Shown: positions 1 through 7,667, counted from the stretch's first letter. The stretch is 11,869 bases of DNA from Clostridiales bacterium (GCA_012521525.1 JAAYMG010000225.1:1-11869); one strand, 5' to 3'. The notes: generated by a model from the sequence alone, not told the origin. Program-made: numbers and translations.

Positions 1-1243
1 TAGTGATCGTAATTTCACGGCTTGCAGACGAACCTGCCGATATAGGATCAAACGAAACGGTTGAAACGGTTTGAAGTCGGGGTTCCATAGTGAAGTAAGT
101 CGTTTTCGAATAGTTTGAACACAAAATGGCGGGGTTTCCATCTTTGATACCGATGGCAAGACAGGGATACCTGCCCGAGTACTCCCCGGAGGAAATGACT
201 GTCTGAGATGTGAAATTCAGGCCCACAAGGTCACTGTCGTTATTTACAGTCAGAGTTTTCACCTTGATAGAAGAAGTCTGGTATTGATGATAATCGCAGT
301 GAAGAATGAATATATCATAGCTCGGCCCTTTCTTCACAACCTTCATCTTCGCATAGTAACCGGTACGGTGTTTATCATACGTGGCTTCTTCCAGGGTCGT
401 TTTCACCCAATCCCCGCCCAGCGAGTACGCAAACATCAGGTTTCTCGTTGTCTCATCATAATAGCTGATCACCGGCTTTCCGTTTGCAGCAAATCCCAGC
501 GTTATAAAATCCTGCCGGTTTCGCAGACCTGAGGTCTGGGCATCATCAACAGTCGAAATATTCCATTGTCCATTATCCAGATATGCATATCTAAGCCCCT
601 GCTTTCCGGCTGAGAAAGCTATTGCAGGCACATTTCCGTTGAATTCCAGGTGATTGGCAAAGATGTCATTGCCCCAGCAAACAGATTGCTTGTTCCATGT
701 AGAACCATTGAATGTTGCATAATATAATCGCTGCACATACGGGTTATTTTCAGCCTTGACATAACTGACGCAGGGTCTTCCCGATGTGTCAAACGCCAGA
801 GAATACCGGAACCCTATGTCACCATTGCTCCATTCTATGGCATCTACTGTCATTTCTACCCACGTATCGTCCGCCGTACGCCTTGATAAAATCAGTTTGT
901 CAGCTTGGGGTGAGCCTTCCCAGCGGAGAAACAATACAGCGGGCTGCCCCGAGCTGTCGTAAGCTAGTACGGGTTCTCGATTGACTTTGTCCGATATCAG
1001 CTCGGACACCCAGCCCGACTCCGATTTGTACCGATAATAAGCCTTTGTACTGTCATAGTTAAACTGGACAAAACCGGGTCTTCCGGCGGAATCGAAGCCC
1101 AGGTCCTGAATATAATAATCCCCTGTGGCTGCAATCTCTGAATGCCATGTTTCGATAGCTCCGGCAAAATTTGAAAAAGCCATAACGGATAACAATACCA
1201 TTACAGCTATCAATGTCAGTTTCCTAAACCTGTTTTTTTGCAT
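1..1243 (-). CDS. Secreted repeat protein, probable beta-propeller with C-terminal Ig-like domain (3' end outside window)
   Basis: Open from an ATG at 1243 to the left edge (414 complete codons, no stop), so the C-terminus is missing. A GGGAG motif lies about 8 nt before the ATG. Residues 1-29 are a classic signal peptide: basic MQKNRFRK, a hydrophobic core, then a likely signal peptidase I site after AGA (A29). The mature part has five or six repeats of about 45-50 residues built on hxLAFDssGrPxVSY followed by an L-x-YA strand and an sW turn, for example 'LGFDSAGRPGFVQF', 'LAFDTSGRPCVSYV' and 'LGFAANGKPVISYY'. This pattern is typical of bacterial extracellular beta-propellers. Near residue 395 it switches to 'VSFDPISAGSSASREITIT', which looks like the first strands of an ASH/choice-of-anchor-type Ig-like domain. 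Export and the repeats are seen; the fold is inferred and the ligand is unknown. It lies just downstream of the LuxR-type regulator but has its own promoter. Confidence 0.85.
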   Translation of the reverse strand, partial: MQKNRFRKLTLIAVMVLLSVMAFSNFAGAIETWHSEIAATGDYYIQDLGFDSAGRPGFVQFNYDSTKAYYRYKSESGWVSELISDKVNREPVLAYDSSGQPAVLFLRWEGSPQADKLILSRRTADDTWVEMTVDAIEWSNGDIGFRYSLAFDTSGRPCVSYVKAENNPYVQRLYYATFNGSTWNKQSVCWGNDIFANHLEFNGNVPAIAFSAGKQGLRYAYLDNGQWNISTVDDAQTSGLRNRQDFITLGFAANGKPVISYYDETTRNLMFAYSLGGDWVKTTLEEATYDKHRTGYYAKMKVVKKGPSYDIFILHCDYHQYQTSSIKVKTLTVNNDSDLVGLNFTSQTVISSGEYSGRYPCLAIGIKDGNPAILCSNYSKTTYFTMEPRLQTVSTVSFDPISAGSSASREITIT

Positions 1244-1347
1244 ATTGACCCACTCCCATTCTTAACATCTTATGTACTCCTGAATATTACGATCACAAGC
1301 CGGAGCAACGACCCTATCATTCCAAGCCGAAGCTTATGTTTCTCAAT

Positions 1348-1376
1348 ATTATATTTTTCCGGAGCCCTCTTTACAA
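1348..1376 (-). promoter_or_regulatory. Sigma-A-like promoter of the secreted protein gene
   Basis: On the minus strand, TTGTAA (1376-1371) and a perfect TATAAT (1353-1348) are separated by exactly 17 nt. Transcription would start near 1341, giving a leader of about 98 nt. It lies downstream of the terminator of the preceding gene, so the secreted protein gene is probably an independent unit. Confidence 0.7.
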
Positions 1377-1390
1377 TGTACCTAAGTACA
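1377..1390. promoter_or_regulatory. 14-bp palindrome abutting the -35 box: candidate activator site
   Basis: TGTACTTAGGTACA (minus strand) is an inverted repeat with perfect 5-bp arms around TTAG. It touches the TTGTAA -35 box, so its centre is about 43 bp upstream of the predicted start. LuxR-family activators commonly bind there, and the adjacent upstream gene encodes a LuxR-type HTH protein. The pairing is inferred; the palindrome and its position are seen. Confidence 0.45.
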
Positions 1391-1426
1391 GTCAGCCCCC
1401 TTTTATGAGCAAGAAATGGTGATATT

Positions 1427-1456
1427 AAAAAAAGAAGCCACCTTCAACGGTGCTTC
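1427..1456 (-). terminator. Intrinsic terminator of the 7TM-PAS-LuxR gene
   Basis: On the minus strand, GAAGC-ACC and GGT-G-GCTTC form an eight-pair stem with one bulged G and a six-base loop (GTTGAA). Seven T residues (1433-1427) follow. The 5' arm overlaps the last four codons of the gene. Confidence 0.8.
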
Positions 1457-2820
1457 GATTTCTCCTGCTCGTTTTCGTGTCCACTGTCGATCAGACCCAT
1501 TTTCGCGGCATATGCAATGACCTGCGCCCTGTTTTCCAGGTGCAGCATCTCCATGATGCGTCCCATGTGATATTTGATCGTGCGCTCGGTGAGACCCAGT
1601 GATCCTCCGATTTCTTTATATGAGATCCCTTTGGCCGCCATCTTCAGCACATCCAACTGCCGTTCAGTCAAAACTCCCGCTTTTGCTTCCCGACTCGCAT
1701 ATCCGGGTGACTTGCTTGTGTACATAGTACTGCTTTTCTCGTTGTCAGTCAGATGCCCTGTCTCCGTGTTCGCCCTCTTAGCGGTTATATCGTATAATAC
1801 GGCCATCCTTCCCAGATCCTTGCCTCTTGAGTCCTTAAGGGACGAAAAGAAAACCTCGTAAAACCGAAGCGAGTCTCCATCGGCGGAAAACTCCGTATGA
1901 GTAATTGTCCTGTCCAGGCAAGCCCTGAGCAGTCCGGGTAATCCCCCGCAGACATCTTCCAATTTCCCGGATGATATCTGTGAGGGAGCGGCACCAAGCA
2001 CATTAGCAAACGCCGGGTTTATATCCAGCACCCGACCCTGATCATCCAGCACCATAATGCCTGCTTCCATTGCTTCCAGCACCTCGTCACGGGCGATCGG
2101 TACGAGGTCGAAAAATCTGTAGCGGATAATGCTCCAGGCAATGATCGAGCCTGCCGGGCCAAAAAATACAGGAGTCAAATCGAATTTCTTTACAGGGCTT
2201 GCTCCCAAGACGTACAATACATTAGGTATGACGATCAGGCTGACCCCAAAAAGCAATGCGGCAGCCTGTTTCTTATAGACTTCATTGCTAAAAAACATGG
2301 TCTTGACAAGAAGGGTCCACACGAACAAATTCAGCAAATGAGAGTATATGGCATGGACGAAAAATGCAGGACCATACTTCTTCGCAATGACCGGGAATAT
2401 GCCGGAATGATCCATATGCATGTCATACCTTACCAATCCGTGCATCAAATCGGTCCAGACAAGAATTATGGTAATTGCAGGTATGACCGCGAGCAGCAAA
2501 AAGCGCTTTTTACGGACCCATTTCCCATATCCCGTAAACTGCAAACACAATGCCACCAAGGTAACGGGAGAATAACAGTATGCAAAATACTGAAAGTTCG
2601 CCCAAAACAGCTTGGAGTGAAAATCACCGCTCAACATCTCAAACGCATGGCCGACCGACCAGATCGTAACTGCCAGCATGCTAAGCATAAATCCAGAGGA
2701 ACACCTGGAATTCCGACGTTTCAACAGCGCATATATACCGAGTGACGCCGAGGTCAAAGATGATGCGGCCAGAAGACATATGTAAATAATTTTCTGCACG
2801 AGCACCCTTACTTTCTTCAT
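1444..2820 (-). CDS. Membrane-anchored one-component regulator: 7TM sensor, PAS, LuxR-type HTH
   Basis: This 458-residue protein has three parts. Residues 10-235 hold about seven hydrophobic segments with the look of the N-terminal 7TM region of histidine kinases, including 'FQYFAYCYSPVTLVALCLQFTG' near 76-97. The join 'RYRFFDLVPIARDEVLEAMEAGIMVLDDQGRVLDINPAF' (233-271) is the usual transition into a PAS domain (about 245-350). Residues 384-440 are a GerE/LuxR HTH ('LTERQLDVLKMAAKGISYKEIGGSLGLTERTIKYH'). There is no His-kinase or receiver domain, so signal sensing and DNA binding are on one membrane-tethered chain. The ligand is unknown. The ATG at 2820 is the first start after an in-frame TAA, but its ribosome site is poor (AAGGA about 15 nt away). 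A GTG at codon 8 with AAGG about 7 nt upstream is an alternative. The neighbouring secreted protein gene is a plausible target. Confidence 0.9.
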   Translation of the reverse strand: MKKVRVLVQKIIYICLLAASSLTSASLGIYALLKRRNSRCSSGFMLSMLAVTIWSVGHAFEMLSGDFHSKLFWANFQYFAYCYSPVTLVALCLQFTGYGKWVRKKRFLLLAVIPAITIILVWTDLMHGLVRYDMHMDHSGIFPVIAKKYGPAFFVHAIYSHLLNLFVWTLLVKTMFFSNEVYKKQAAALLFGVSLIVIPNVLYVLGASPVKKFDLTPVFFGPAGSIIAWSIIRYRFFDLVPIARDEVLEAMEAGIMVLDDQGRVLDINPAFANVLGAAPSQISSGKLEDVCGGLPGLLRACLDRTITHTEFSADGDSLRFYEVFFSSLKDSRGKDLGRMAVLYDITAKRANTETGHLTDNEKSSTMYTSKSPGYASREAKAGVLTERQLDVLKMAAKGISYKEIGGSLGLTERTIKYHMGRIMEMLHLENRAQVIAYAAKMGLIDSGHENEQEKSKHR

Positions 2821-2917
2821 GTGGGCAGTGGATTCGGTCCTTGGCGGCAGGCTCCTTGTCCACTCTTATTTTCAAATATTTTAAAACATCCACAATTACT
2901 CTTTCTATGTGGAGAAT

Positions 2918-2945
2918 AATATACCATTTTTGATCTTAACTTTAA
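2918..2945 (-). promoter_or_regulatory. Candidate extended -10 promoter of the 7TM-PAS-LuxR gene
   Basis: On the minus strand TGGTATATT gives a TGn extended -10 (TATATT at 2923-2918). A weak -35 (TTAAAG, 2945-2940) lies 16 nt upstream. The leader to the ATG at 2820 would be about 90 nt. The -35 match is poor. Confidence 0.35.
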
Positions 2946-3005
2946 TTTCCTTCTCAATCTCTGACTATAGATCCGGAAACCGGGCGAGTTTGCTATGCTT
3001 TATGT

Positions 3006-3066
3006 AAAAAACGAACCACCAACCTCACCGGACAGCAGTATGATTAAAGCGCTGTGGTTACCCGGT
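3006..3066 (-). other. Structured, terminator-like segment
   Basis: One fold stacks ACCGG/CCGGT (3066-3062 with 3031-3027) on ACAGC/GCTGT (3055-3051 with 3036-3032), leaving six bulged bases and a 14-nt loop. A competing minus-strand helix pairs AACCAC (3059-3054) with GTGGTT (3019-3014) and is followed by CG and six T residues (3011-3006), like an intrinsic terminator. It could end transcripts from the zinc-ribbon gene about 210 nt upstream. No known RNA family is recognised. Confidence 0.35.
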
Positions 3067-3275
3067 TCTGATTGGCGGAGCATAAATAGCCGCTGTTGAC
3101 CATACATACCTTTTCAATACCAGATCAAAAATCAGAATGCAGAGTAAAAACCATAAAATCTGATAAGATCTTACAAAATCTTTATGAGATCATATTTATT
3201 GCCGCAAATTTTATATAATACTCTTTAAGTATAATACACCCTCTATGGCCCTGTCTATCTTAAATTGAAAATAAA

Positions 3276-3656
3276 TCACAGCTTACCGCCGCAATAGGGG
3301 CAGTAACTGAACTGTTCCGGCACCTCTACCCTGCAATTTGCACAATATCTGGAATGGGGACGGTCATAGACCCGCCGCAGGTCTTCTTCCCTGATCGTAA
3401 TATCGGGATTTCCTTCAAACTCCTTGCCGACGACCGGATCAAGCTCAAAAAGGCTTCCGCAGCATGGAGTCCTGACATAATACCTGGTGTTCCACTTTAT
3501 TGTGGGTATAAAGAAAATGTGCAACTGCCTATACACCTTTTGGACCTCATACCTGGTCAGTCCCCCACATGATGGGCAAATGGCGTTATTATACGTTCCT
3601 ATATGTTTATCCTTGTCCTCTACTCCCAAGACAGCTATAAAGAACATACGCTTCAC
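3276..3656 (-). CDS. Small zinc-ribbon protein (zinc_ribbon_15-like)
   Basis: The 126-residue protein carries four CxxC or CC cysteine groups. The first ribbon is CPSC (27-30) with CC (65-66), and the second is CANC (105-108) with CPYC (119-122), ending in GGKL. The sequence between, 'YRQLHIFFIPTIKWNTRYYV' (42-61), is typical of small zinc-ribbon proteins in Firmicutes annotated as zinc_ribbon_15. That family has no established function that I know of; structural zinc binding by the cysteines is the safe inference. The start is GTG at 3656, supported by GAGGA five bases upstream; the ATG three codons later sits 14 nt from that site, which is less favourable. No signal peptide is seen. It stands alone, with more than 300 bp of gene-poor DNA on each side, so its neighbours do not suggest a role. 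Confidence 0.85.
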   Translation of the reverse strand: MKRMFFIAVLGVEDKDKHIGTYNNAICPSCGGLTRYEVQKVYRQLHIFFIPTIKWNTRYYVRTPCCGSLFELDPVVGKEFEGNPDITIREEDLRRVYDRPHSRYCANCRVEVPEQFSYCPYCGGKL

Positions 3657-3691
3657 TCTTTTCCTCGAACATTACTCAATATAAAATAATA

Positions 3692-3883
3692 TTAACTGTA
3701 AAGATAAATATCAACCTGAATTCCAAAGAATATAAAAGCTGAACAACCACTGTGAGAAGCCGTATGATCCATATGAACTGCATGATTTGCATGTTCTGCA
3801 TGTTCCGTATGATCCGTATGATCTTCCTGATCCGTATGATACGTACGGCCTGCCTTATCCGTATGATCCGGTTCAGAACTCAA
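3692..3883 (-). CDS. Possible His-rich 63-residue peptide encoded across the 9-bp repeats (doubtful)
   Basis: A TTG-initiated frame reads through the tandem repeats as three-residue units centred on histidine (DHT, DHT, EHA, EHA, NHA, VHM, DHT), giving 13 histidines in 63 residues. It ends in a short hydrophobic tail, 'FIFFGIQVDIYLYS'. Regular histidines would suit metal binding. Against it, an in-frame TGA immediately precedes the TTG, the ribosome site is weak (GGTG only), and any 9-bp repeat keeps all three frames open. The substitutions between repeats do not favour silent positions. I regard it as a curiosity rather than a likely gene. Confidence 0.2.
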   Translation of the reverse strand: MSSEPDHTDKAGRTYHTDQEDHTDHTEHAEHANHAVHMDHTASHSGCSAFIFFGIQVDIYLYS

Positions 3884-3913
3884 TCACACCGGAATGGTCT
3901 CACATGGTTGTTC
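3741..3913. repeat. Inverted-repeat-bounded element downstream of the importer operon
   Basis: The left arm GAACAACCACTGTGAGA (3741-3757) and the right arm TCTCACATGGTTGTTC (3898-3913) are complementary over 16 pairs with one bulged base. They enclose about 140 bp, most of it the 9-bp tandem repeats. On the minus strand the structure follows the oppC stop by about 55 nt and ends in CTTTTAT, so it could serve as a poor terminator or a 3' processing structure. Nearly the same arm, AACAACCATGT, occurs again at 11021-11091. Confidence 0.6.
3761..3868. repeat. Twelve 9-bp tandem repeats, consensus CGTATGATC
   Basis: The sequence breaks without gaps into twelve 9-bp units. CGTATGATC occurs exactly at 3761, 3806, 3815 and 3860, with variants such as CGTATGATA, TGCATGTTC (twice) and TGCATGATT. 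Unit length never changes despite base substitutions, so repeated slippage or duplication followed by drift is likely. The array is centred between the two inverted arms. Confidence 0.85.
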
Positions 3914-3968
3914 TTATTATTTATTATACATTTTATTCCACATCTTTTCCCTGATTACCATGCTTCCG

Positions 3969-4934
3969 TCACGAGTTGGGATCCAAAACATCCCTCAACG
4001 CGTCACCGAAGAGGTTGAAGCCAAGCACCACTATCATGATCATCAGTCCGGGGAAAAACGATACCCATGGTGCCATATCGATCAGGCCCTTGCCGCTGTC
4101 CAGAATGACTCCCCAACTGGGTGTGGGCGGCTGGGCGCCTAGCCCAAGAAAGCTCAGCGATGCTTCGATAACTATGGCCTTCGGCAGCTCCAGGGTCGCC
4201 ATCACGACCACCGGGGTCAGTGCGTTCGGAAGGATATGTCCGAAAATGATCCTGAAGTCGCTCATTCCGAGGACCCGGGCAGCCTCAATATACTCCCGCT
4301 GTTTGAGCGAGAGGAACTGCCCCCTGACCACCCTGCAATATCCCGACCAACTGGCCAGGGCTATGGCTATTATAACGTTCTGCACACCTGTTCCCAATGC
4401 GGCAATAAATGCGATCGCCAGCAGGGTCGTGGGGAAAGACCACGCTATATCGGTGATGGAAGTTATGATATAATCAACGATTCCGCCATAATATCCGGCG
4501 ACGGCTCCCAGAACGGTACCTGTAACCATTGAGAATGCTACAGCTACGATTGCCACTCTAAGTGATATTCTAGTACCATAAACTACCCTTGTGAATATGT
4601 CCCGTCCAAACTCATCCGTTCCAAATATATGTTCCCATGAAGGTGCCTCCAGCACGGCAGTTATATCCGGACTGTCATATTCATAGGAAGTCAGCCATGG
4701 CGCGAACACTGCTGTGAAAACGAACAGAAATATGATCACCGCGCCTATTAAGGCCCCCTTATGCCTGAAGAGCTTTTTTACAAACACGGCAAACCCGTTT
4801 TTCCTGTCCCGGCGGGCTTCCTTTCTGATTTCCTGTTCATCTTTCCGCCGCTTCTCGGAGCTCGGGATGGCATCGTCTTCAAGCCATTTCCCGCCGGCTA
4901 TAGCCTCAATATCCTTGCCTTCGAATACTGCCAA
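3969..4934 (-). CDS. oppC: Peptide ABC importer, permease C subunit
   Basis: A 321-residue inner-membrane permease of the OppC/DppC family. After a hydrophilic, charged N-terminus (1-55) comes the first membrane helix (about 60-81). The family motif 'FGTDEFGRDIFTRVVYG' lies at 104-120. Further helices span about 125-320, and the EAA loop that contacts the ATPases is at about 215-242 ('YIEAARVLGMSDFRIIFGHILPNA'). The C-terminus 'GDALRDVLDP' is also typical. The start is TTG at 4934, chosen because AAGGTGA lies six bases upstream; an ATG start would lose the usual N-terminus. It is the last gene of the operon, separated from oppB by 180 bp that contain no gene and no obvious terminator, longer than the other gaps. 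The cargo could be oligopeptides, dipeptides or a related solute. Confidence 0.93.
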   Translation of the reverse strand: MAVFEGKDIEAIAGGKWLEDDAIPSSEKRRKDEQEIRKEARRDRKNGFAVFVKKLFRHKGALIGAVIIFLFVFTAVFAPWLTSYEYDSPDITAVLEAPSWEHIFGTDEFGRDIFTRVVYGTRISLRVAIVAVAFSMVTGTVLGAVAGYYGGIVDYIITSITDIAWSFPTTLLAIAFIAALGTGVQNVIIAIALASWSGYCRVVRGQFLSLKQREYIEAARVLGMSDFRIIFGHILPNALTPVVVMATLELPKAIVIEASLSFLGLGAQPPTPSWGVILDSGKGLIDMAPWVSFFPGLMIMIVVLGFNLFGDALRDVLDPNS

Positions 4935-5114
4935 CAGTTATCACCTTCTCTCTATATCAAGCTAATCAAATTATCGAACATAATCACAAGATAATACTGA
5001 GCCGAGTCATATAGCAATAACATAATACCCCTGCCTCAACCATCCGGAAGAACCGATTTGCTAAACAGACAGGAGACTCGTCCCATCACATGTTCGTTGC
5101 TGTACTTTCTGGAA

Positions 5115-6035
5115 TCAGCTATACCTGATTCGCGGATCGACAACAGAATATAAAATGTCTGCCAGGATATTTGCCAGTATGATCGATGAAGTCAACACTA
5201 TCATCGCGCCCTGTACGACGGGATAATCCCGGGCCAATATCGAATCTACCATCAATCTCCCTATCCCCGGTATGCTGAATATGATCTCCAGTGCGACCGA
5301 TCCTCCTATGATCCAGCCCAGCCTCAGTCCCATTAGGGATATGATCGGGATCATGGCGTTTTTCAGCGCATGGCTGTATACCACCGTTTTTTCATACAGG
5401 CCTTTGCTCCTGGCGGTCCGCACAAAATCCTGCTTCAGCACTTCCAGCATACTGGACCTGACCATCCTTGCGGTTATGGCCGCGTTTGTCAGACCGATCG
5501 CGAAGGACGGAAGGATAAGGTGCTTTATCGTCCCGGCCCCCGATATCGGAAACCATCTCAACTTATAGGCAAAGAAATATAGAAGCAGCATACCGAACCA
5601 GAAAGTGGGGATCGCTATTCCCAGCAGGGACCCCGACATGCACAGGTAGTCAACAATAGTGTTCTTTTTTACGGCAGCCATGACCCCTGCGGGAATAGCA
5701 ATCAGAAAGGTTATCAAAAATCCAAGCAGTCCGATCTCCAGTGTCACCGGCAATCTTTCCCTTATCATTTCGATCACCGGCCTGTCCTGCAGGATGGATA
5801 TCCCCAGGTCCCCCTGCACCACACTCTTTACAAACCTGTAGTACTGGACGATAAATGGCTGGTCCAGCCCATATTTCTGCCTTATGCTTTCATAGACCTC
5901 CGGAGAAACGTTTGGCCCCGCGATCCGGGAAACAGGGTCTCCCGGCGCAAAGTAAAATATCATGAAGACTATGAGCGTCATAGCGATTATCACGGGGATC
6001 ATCAAAACTATCCTTTTTACGATATACTTCAGCAC
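5115..6035 (-). CDS. oppB: Peptide ABC importer, permease B subunit
   Basis: A 306-residue permease of the OppB/DppB family, full length. It begins 'MLKYIVKRIVLMIPVIIAMTLIVFMIFYFAPGDP', the standard first helix followed by the conserved PGDP turn. 'SVVQGDLGISI' (71-81) and the EAA loop 'DFVRTARSKGLYEKTVVYSHALKNAMIP' (203-230) follow, and it ends 'YSVVDPRIRYS'. About six membrane helices are visible. The start is GTG at 6035, four bases after the binding-protein stop; the GGAAGTGA at the end of that gene would act as the ribosome site, so the two genes are likely translationally coupled. OppB pairs with OppC to form the pore. Confidence 0.95.
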   Translation of the reverse strand: MLKYIVKRIVLMIPVIIAMTLIVFMIFYFAPGDPVSRIAGPNVSPEVYESIRQKYGLDQPFIVQYYRFVKSVVQGDLGISILQDRPVIEMIRERLPVTLEIGLLGFLITFLIAIPAGVMAAVKKNTIVDYLCMSGSLLGIAIPTFWFGMLLLYFFAYKLRWFPISGAGTIKHLILPSFAIGLTNAAITARMVRSSMLEVLKQDFVRTARSKGLYEKTVVYSHALKNAMIPIISLMGLRLGWIIGGSVALEIIFSIPGIGRLMVDSILARDYPVVQGAMIVLTSSIILANILADILYSVVDPRIRYS

Positions 6036-6039
6036 CGGC

Positions 6040-7617
6040 TCACTTCCCGCTTACTTCCAGGTCAAATCCGTCATTATACTGCAGCATCCACGGATGGTAT
6101 TTGAAATTCTTCACTTCTTTCCGTACGGCGATCATGTTCATTGGAATATAAACGGGCGCCCACACAGCCTGGTCTATCAGGTAGCGTTGTACTTCCTTGT
6201 ATGCTTCTGCCCTCTCGTCCCAGGTTGGCCTCTGGGCAGCATATGTGATCAACTCGTCAGTCCTTTCGTCGACCCACCGTGAGTGGTTCGGATATGGGAA
6301 CTGTCTTGACAACAGGAACCAGTCAAGGATATCAGCATTCGACCAGCTATACTCTCTTATGAACAGCTCCTGTTTTCCCTCTCTCAGGAAGTCAGCATAG
6401 CCGGAGGAATCAAACGTCTGGATACTTGCCTCGATACCCACCGCCTTGAGCTGGACCTGGATGATCTCAGCCAGTTTCCTGCTCTTTGATGAGTTGTCCG
6501 CCGACAATGTCAGCCGCAATCCGTCCGGATAACCCGCTTCCGCCAGGAGCTGCTTTGCCTTTTCAGGATCATAATCATAGGCCAGATCCTTGCTCTCCTG
6601 CAGGTATTCGTCTTTGAGCGCAGGCGGCAGATAACCGTACGCCGCCTCTCCTATCCCGTTAAGTACAAATTGTATGATTTCCTCTTTGTTCAACGCGTGG
6701 TTTATCGCCCTGCGGACCCTTACGTCAGTAAAGGGTTCCTTGTCTGTGGCATAGGCAAGGTATCCCAGCTTTGTCGCAGGCTCTTTGTACACGGTTATAT
6801 CAGATTTTTTGTCCAGTCTCTCGACATAGGTCTCGGGAACATTCCTCAGGATGTGTATCCCGCCGACTTCGAGCTCCATTATCCTGGAATTTTCGTCGGG
6901 GATTATCTTCAGCACGATCTTGTCGATCAGCGCGGGACCCCTGTTCGACATCCATTCCGGACCCCAGTTATAATCCTCATTTCTGACAAGGACCGTCTTG
7001 TCCCCGGGTGTCCATTCACCCAGCTTGTAAGGCCCGGTACCGATCACGACCTTCTTCCCATAATCACTGCCATATGTATCGTACGCATTTGCAGGATGGA
7101 TCCCCGAAGCTGTAGCCGAAAGGTTGTACAAAAGGTTCGGGAACGGATAGTTCAGAACCATTTCGACAGTGTGTTCATCGACGATATTTACTTCCTTGAT
7201 GGCTGCCAGATCTCCGCTGAAGGGCGAAGCGGTATCGGGATCCTTGATGGTATCGATCGTCCACTTTACGTCCTCGGCCGTGAATTTTTTGCCGTCATGG
7301 AACTTGACATCTTTTCTCAGGTGAAATGTCCATGTCAATCCGTCTTCGGACACGTCCCAGCTTTCAGCCAGGCCGGGCCTGTAACCGAATTCGTAGTCCC
7401 TGGTCACTAGCCTGTCATGTATATAGATCAGCGCATCGGAGTACCAGGCGGTTTTTATGGTGTCCATGATTTCCGCATCCCGGTCATAACCGATTACCAG
7501 GACCTTCTCAGAGGTTTTGGATGCTTCTTTTTCCGAACATCCCGTAATGGTGCAGCTCAGCAGCATTATGATAGCTAAAGTGACCATCGTGATACGTTTG
7601 AACTTATTCACTTGCAT
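6040..7617 (-). CDS. oppA: Peptide ABC importer, solute-binding lipoprotein (family 5)
   Basis: A 525-residue extracellular binding protein of the SBP_bac_5 family. The N-terminus is a lipoprotein signal peptide with lipobox ITGC, giving lipidated Cys27. Family landmarks are 'YEFGYRPGLAESWDVSEDGLTWTFHLRKDVKFHDGKKFTAEDVKWTID' (75-122), 'VIGTGPYKLGEW' (191-202), 'VRRAINHALNKEEI' (301-314) and 'DYDPEKAKQLLAEAGYPDG' (348-366). The start is ATG at 7617 with AGGAGG seven bases upstream, the strongest initiation site in the operon and the only ATG among the five genes. That suits the excess of binding protein usual in these systems. It sits between the ATPase and permease genes. The ligand cannot be read from sequence; peptides are most likely, with nickel, heme or sugars as rarer options in this family. 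The symbol marks the subunit position, not a proven substrate. Confidence 0.93.
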   Translation of the reverse strand: MQVNKFKRITMVTLAIIMLLSCTITGCSEKEASKTSEKVLVIGYDRDAEIMDTIKTAWYSDALIYIHDRLVTRDYEFGYRPGLAESWDVSEDGLTWTFHLRKDVKFHDGKKFTAEDVKWTIDTIKDPDTASPFSGDLAAIKEVNIVDEHTVEMVLNYPFPNLLYNLSATASGIHPANAYDTYGSDYGKKVVIGTGPYKLGEWTPGDKTVLVRNEDYNWGPEWMSNRGPALIDKIVLKIIPDENSRIMELEVGGIHILRNVPETYVERLDKKSDITVYKEPATKLGYLAYATDKEPFTDVRVRRAINHALNKEEIIQFVLNGIGEAAYGYLPPALKDEYLQESKDLAYDYDPEKAKQLLAEAGYPDGLRLTLSADNSSKSRKLAEIIQVQLKAVGIEASIQTFDSSGYADFLREGKQELFIREYSWSNADILDWFLLSRQFPYPNHSRWVDERTDELITYAAQRPTWDERAEAYKEVQRYLIDQAVWAPVYIPMNMIAVRKEVKNFKYHPWMLQYNDGFDLEVSGK

Positions 7618-7667
7618 TTCCTTTCCTCCTCTACCTCTGTAATATTAAATTTCTGAATAGTAAGATC

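Larger units (their letters stand above)
2821..3275. other. Gene-free stretch of 455 bp
   Basis: I find no convincing coding region here on either strand; the longest readable pieces are under about 25 codons and lack ribosome sites. It holds the candidate promoter at 2918-2945, a structured segment at 3006-3066 and a perfect 10-bp palindrome TAAGATCTTA (3164-3173). The left portion up to about 2890 also encodes the poorly placed ribosome site of the LuxR-type gene. No known riboswitch class is recognised. Confidence 0.6.

Noticed and set aside
1444..2820. Histidine kinase
   Set aside because: The 7TM region and PAS look kinase-like, but the C-terminus is a LuxR-type HTH and no H-box or ATPase motifs exist.
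2681..2893. Minus-strand 70-codon frame starting upstream of the LuxR-type gene
   Set aside because: It overlaps the well-supported regulator in another frame and has no recognisable domain.
2950..3275. Known riboswitch (for example c-di-GMP, SAM or TPP) in the 455-bp gap
   Set aside because: Isolated GC-rich bits resemble parts of such motifs, but no class has its conserved blocks in order.
3761..3868. CRISPR array
   Set aside because: Units are 9 bp with no spacers and accumulate substitutions; CRISPR repeats are longer and separated by unique spacers.
3741..3913. Insertion sequence
   Set aside because: Inverted ends are present but there is no transposase, and I see no clear target-site duplication.
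3752..4018. Plus-strand Met-rich frame across the 9-bp repeats
   Set aside because: It is open only because the repeat length is a multiple of three; it has no ribosome site and runs into the oppC coding region on the other strand.
6670..7410. 246-codon plus-strand open frame
   Set aside because: It is antisense to the binding-protein gene, matches no family I recognise and has no ribosome site; it is a shadow.
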